This document shows, in pieces, positions 6,105 through 8,276 of a stretch of 8,276 bases of DNA. Both the position numbers and the translations under genes were made by a program. This DNA is from Halanaerobiales bacterium. GTDB taxonomy: Bacteria > Bacillota > Halanaerobiia > Halanaerobiales > M55B127. The stretch is from the NCBI GenBank assembly GCA_021736965.1, contig JAIPEV010000069.1:1-8276 (forward strand), in the 5' to 3' direction. Positions within the stretch are counted from its first letter, which is position 1. Every line of letters starts with the position of its first letter. The notes below the pieces were generated by a model. That model did not search any database. It was given only the letters and a program-made list of their open reading frames with translations, and was not told the DNA's origin.

Positions 6105-6133
6105 AATATAACACAATATATTGGTATTGTCAA
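6105..6133 (-). promoter_or_regulatory. Strong extended -10 sigma-A promoter of the cold-shock gene
   Basis: On the minus strand TTGACA (6133-6128) and TATATT (6110-6105) are separated by exactly 17 bp, with TGT immediately before the -10. The -35 is embedded in an inverted repeat, ATTGT-CA-ACAAT (6126-6137 as read on the plus strand). The spacer contains CCAAT and one copy of the 16-bp repeat also found at 75-90. The predicted start is near 6098. Confidence 0.88.
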
Positions 6134-6291
6134 CAATTTTTACCCTGATAACTGAATTTAGTCCAATTATTATATATAAATTTTTATTATTTTGTAATAA
6201 TATATCAAATATGATACATTTTTTTAAATATAACTAAAATAGAATTATTTTATCCCTAGTAGTTAAATTATTATATTTCGGTTATATGTTA

Positions 6292-7077
6292 TCATATTTT
6301 AATCTGTGCTCTGTCATTAAAAAAACTTTTCATTCCCCATTTAACCATTAAATAAACAGTTAGTGTAACACTACCTAAGATTCCCATCATGATAGCTATC
6401 TGATATTTTATAGCTGTTAAAGGAGCTGCACCTGCTAAGATTTGACCGGTCATCATACCTGGTAGAAAAACTATTCCCATACCAATCATTGAATTTATTG
6501 TAGGTAATACGGCATTATAAAATGATCTATTTTGAATTTCTTTGGTCGCATCACTAGGAGTCGCTCCTAACATCAAAGCATTTTCTATCATTTTTTTATT
6601 ATCATTTACTCCAGTTATTAATCCCTGTGCTCCTAAAGATATTCCAGTCATTGAATTACCAATTAACATCCCTGAAATGGGAATAAAATATTGAGGCATA
6701 AACCAGGGCTCAATATTGATTACAATAAATAGGAAAAATAATATACTTATTACAGTACCTCCAAACATAGATAAACCAATAATTATTTTTAGATCTCTAG
6801 ACAACTTTTTCTCAACCCTTGAATAAATATTGAAAATAGCAAATGTCTCCATAACCAAAAGAATTAAGATAGTAATATAAGGGTTCGGGTTTTCAAATAC
6901 ATAAGTTAAAACATAACCCACGAGCACTAGTTGAACTGTCATTCTAAAAGATGCTAAAATTATCTGGTTTTTATGGCCAATATTTTCTTTTTTTACAATA
7001 AATAATAACACAAGAACAAATATATAAGCTGTAACTAAACTTATAATCGAAATATCAATTATGGAATCTGTCATCAT
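6292..7077 (-). CDS. fetB: FetB/YbbM-type ABC transporter permease (UPF0014 family), putative iron exporter
   Basis: Integral membrane subunit of a two-component ABC transporter. At 261 residues it has the length of E. coli FetB (YbbM), whose complex with FetA exports iron and protects against oxidative stress. About seven hydrophobic segments are visible (roughly 7-28, 39-60, 66-82, 98-121, 126-150, 188-213, 222-247). Family landmarks are RMTVQL at 45-50, ISGMLIGNSM at 134-143, IENALMLGATP at 164-174 (likely ATPase-coupling loop) and LPGMMTGQILAGA at 205-217. It starts 12 bp after fetA, so the pair is co-transcribed. Two adjacent ATG codons (7077 and 7074) follow AGAGGGGAG, and the second has the better spacing. 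No clear terminator follows; 6138-6291 holds only AT-only hairpins and no gene. Substrate identity is from family knowledge only; an unrelated metal or cargo cannot be excluded. Confidence 0.92.
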   Translation of the reverse strand: MMTDSIIDISIISLVTAYIFVLVLLFIVKKENIGHKNQIILASFRMTVQLVLVGYVLTYVFENPNPYITILILLVMETFAIFNIYSRVEKKLSRDLKIIIGLSMFGGTVISILFFLFIVINIEPWFMPQYFIPISGMLIGNSMTGISLGAQGLITGVNDNKKMIENALMLGATPSDATKEIQNRSFYNAVLPTINSMIGMGIVFLPGMMTGQILAGAAPLTAIKYQIAIMMGILGSVTLTVYLMVKWGMKSFFNDRAQIKI

Positions 7078-7089
7078 TTTCTCCCCTCT

Positions 7090-7725
7090 TTAACTAATCT
7101 TATCTAATTTACCCTCATTAATAGTTATAATACGGTCTCCGTATTTCTTAGCAATGTCTTTTGAGTGAGTAACCATTACTAAAGTACCATTTTTTTCATT
7201 TATACAATCAACTACCATTTCTATAATTAATCTTTCCGTTTCTTCATCTAAAGCAGATGAGGGTTCATCTAATAGTAATACATCTGGATCAAGTAATAAG
7301 ATACGTGCTAAAGCCAACCTTTGTTTTTCTCCACCAGATAATTTTTCCGCTTCATCATCTAAATCTAATTCATGTAATCCAACTTTTTTTAATAGTTGTT
7401 CATATTTTTCATCAGACATTTCATACTGATCATTATATTGTAAGGTTATTGCAAAATTATCTCTTATATTCCCAGAAAAGATAACAGGGTTTTGGGGTAA
7501 CATTAATACCTCTCTTCTTAATTTTATAGGATTATAATCATTAATTTCTTTCTCTTTGAATTTAATAGTTCCACTATCACTACTAATCATATTATTTAAT
7601 AACTTTAAAAAAGTTGATTTACCGCCCCCGCTTCTACCAACAATACAGGTTATTTCACCCTCATTAATTTTTAAGTTATCAACTTTTATTATATTTTTAT
7701 ATTCTACATTTTTTAATTCAAACAT
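7090..7725 (-). CDS. fetA: FetA/YbbL-type ABC transporter ATP-binding protein, partner of FetB
   Basis: Cytoplasmic ATPase that powers the FetB permease. From the chosen start the protein has 211 residues. Walker A is GRSGGGKST at 30-38, Q-loop Gln78 lies in LMLPQNP, the signature is LSGGEKQR at 129-136, Walker B is VLLLDEP at 149-155, the D-loop is SALD at 157-160, and the switch His is 187 in VTHS. All ATPase motifs are intact. The reading frame is open 28 codons further upstream, to 7809, but that stretch is low in domain similarity. The ATG at 7725 has GGGGTGG six bases upstream, and MFELKNVEYKN is the natural beginning of an ABC ATPase domain. It is followed by fetB after 12 bp. Upstream, 90 bp separate it from the preceding gene, with no convincing promoter, so it may be transcribed with that gene. 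Confidence 0.93.
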   Translation of the reverse strand: MFELKNVEYKNIIKVDNLKINEGEITCIVGRSGGGKSTFLKLLNNMISSDSGTIKFKEKEINDYNPIKLRREVLMLPQNPVIFSGNIRDNFAITLQYNDQYEMSDEKYEQLLKKVGLHELDLDDEAEKLSGGEKQRLALARILLLDPDVLLLDEPSSALDEETERLIIEMVVDCINEKNGTLVMVTHSKDIAKKYGDRIITINEGKLDKIS

Positions 7726-7731
7726 TTTTTG

Positions 7732-7738
7732 CCACCCC
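7732..7738 (-). promoter_or_regulatory. Ribosome binding site supporting the internal fetA start
   Basis: GGGGTGG on the minus strand precedes ATG at 7725 with spacer CAAAAA. The two upstream in-frame ATG codons (7809 and 7740) lack a comparable site, so the shorter protein is preferred. Confidence 0.7.
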
Positions 7739-7815
7739 ATCAATGAAATATTTACTATCTGATATTCATTAACTAACTTGATAGATTGCAGAAATAATAA
7801 AAAATTCAATATTAT

Positions 7816-8276
7816 TTATTCTTCATTAATTACAGGATAATCAATTAAAGAAATAAATTCATCTAAACTGCCTCCTGACAAAAAACACTCGATTATTTTT
7901 TTGCCTAATGGTAACAATTCATCTCTATTATAGTTCTTTAAATACTCTTTGAAAAACTCTCTTAATATATTAGCTCCTTGATCAAAAGCTTCTTTCCCAA
8001 CTTCAGGCTGATTTTGAACCTTTAATAATTCTCTTTCTATCATCTGACCTTCTACCATTACATCTTTTAAAGTATATCCAAGAAGTGGTAATCTTGAAGG
8101 TTCTATCTGATCTTTAGTAAACCACGCTCCTCCTCTACGAGCCAGATATTCTCTTGCAATCCATTCCGGCATAAAACCAACTTTCCAGGAACCAATATAC
8201 TGATTAGGGCATAATATATATTTTACTTCTGGTGATTCCACAATCTGTTTTAATAAAATATTTGCCTGATCAACTT
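7816..8276 (-). CDS. 3' part of an unrecognised gene, running off the right edge
   Basis: At least 153 codons are open from the window edge to TAA at 7816-7818. A GTG at 8241 is in frame, but the frame stays open upstream of it (VDQANILLKQIVESPEVKYIL continues without a break) and no ribosome binding site precedes it. The true start is therefore outside the window. I do not recognise the family. The visible part is soluble, with no membrane segment or signal. It has an aromatic-rich stretch (ILCPNQYIGSWKVGFMPEWI), a basic AREYLARRGGAWF, and a helical, charged C-terminus ending in DYPVINEE. It shares the strand of fetAB and ends 90 bp before fetA, so it could be the first gene of that operon, but this is not shown. 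Confidence 0.75.
   Translation of the reverse strand, partial: VDQANILLKQIVESPEVKYILCPNQYIGSWKVGFMPEWIAREYLARRGGAWFTKDQIEPSRLPLLGYTLKDVMVEGQMIERELLKVQNQPEVGKEAFDQGANILREFFKEYLKNYNRDELLPLGKKIIECFLSGGSLDEFISLIDYPVINEE

Noticed and set aside
6203..6251. Hairpins TATCA-AATA-TGATA and TAAAATA-GAAT-TATTTTA as a fetB terminator
   Set aside because: The stems are almost entirely A-T and short. The first is followed by T residues only on the plus strand, the wrong direction for fetB. No convincing terminator could be assigned.
7257..7762. Two plus-strand open frames of 75 and 68 codons opposite fetA
   Set aside because: They are antisense to intact ABC ATPase motifs. Their hydrophobic composition is what the complement of AT-rich coding DNA produces.
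7755..7784. Inverted repeat CTATC...GATAG upstream of fetA as an operator
   Set aside because: Only 5 bp per arm with a 20-nt gap in AT-rich sequence. It resembles no Fur-type box that I recognise and is not distinguishable from chance.
7726..7809. N-terminal 28-codon extension of FetA (start at ATG 7809, or 7740)
   Set aside because: No ribosome binding site precedes either codon, while ATG 7725 has GGGGTGG at good spacing and begins exactly at the ABC domain. A 211-residue product is close to the family length.
8239..8241. GTG at 8241 as the true start of the unrecognised gene at the right edge
   Set aside because: The frame remains open to the window edge, the sequence upstream reads as continuous protein, and no Shine-Dalgarno sequence is present. 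The gene is treated as partial.

Overview
The window is about 8.3 kb of AT-rich DNA. Start codons include GTG and TTG, Shine-Dalgarno sequences are strong (AGGAGGG, AAAAGGAGGG), and spacers are rich in classic sigma-A promoters and intrinsic terminators. Together with a Clostridium-like acetoacetyl-CoA thiolase this points to a low-G+C Gram-positive-type anaerobe. Clostridia or Halanaerobiales is my best guess, because several proteins are mildly acidic, but the sequence does not prove the taxon. I see no tRNA, rRNA, CRISPR array, insertion sequence or attachment site.

Layout from left to right. (1) 1-237 is a gene-free edge holding a terminator and a TTGCAAC/TTGTAAC repeat. (2) 238-3459 (minus) is a 1073-residue regulator: a MalT-type STAND ATPase, a long TPR-like helical region, and a C-terminal SARP-type winged helix plus BTAD domain in place of a LuxR helix-turn-helix. 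(3) 3670-4167 (plus), divergent from the regulator, is a small secreted beta-repeat protein with a strong extended -10 promoter and a strong terminator. (4) 4511-5692 (plus) is a complete acetyl-CoA C-acetyltransferase starting at TTG. Its leader holds a consensus-like promoter and, downstream of it, three heptamers spaced exactly 11 bp, the geometry used by SARP and OmpR-family DNA-binding domains. (5) 5832-6035 (minus) is a cold-shock protein with its own terminator, a near-consensus promoter and an inverted repeat predicted to form the very 5' end of its mRNA. (6) 6292-7725 (minus) is a two-gene operon, fetA-fetB, encoding an ABC transporter of the UPF0014 iron-export family. (7) 7816-8276 (minus) is the 3' part of an unrecognised gene that runs off the right edge.

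How the parts may work together: the genes look like separate transcription units, apart from fetAB and possibly the unknown gene upstream of it. The most interesting inferred link is regulatory. A SARP-type regulator is encoded beside a thiolase gene carrying an 11-bp-period heptamer array, and a 16/19 match to that array lies just beyond the end of the regulator gene. The regulator could therefore control acetyl-CoA condensation, and perhaps the secreted protein. This is a hypothesis from sequence pattern only.
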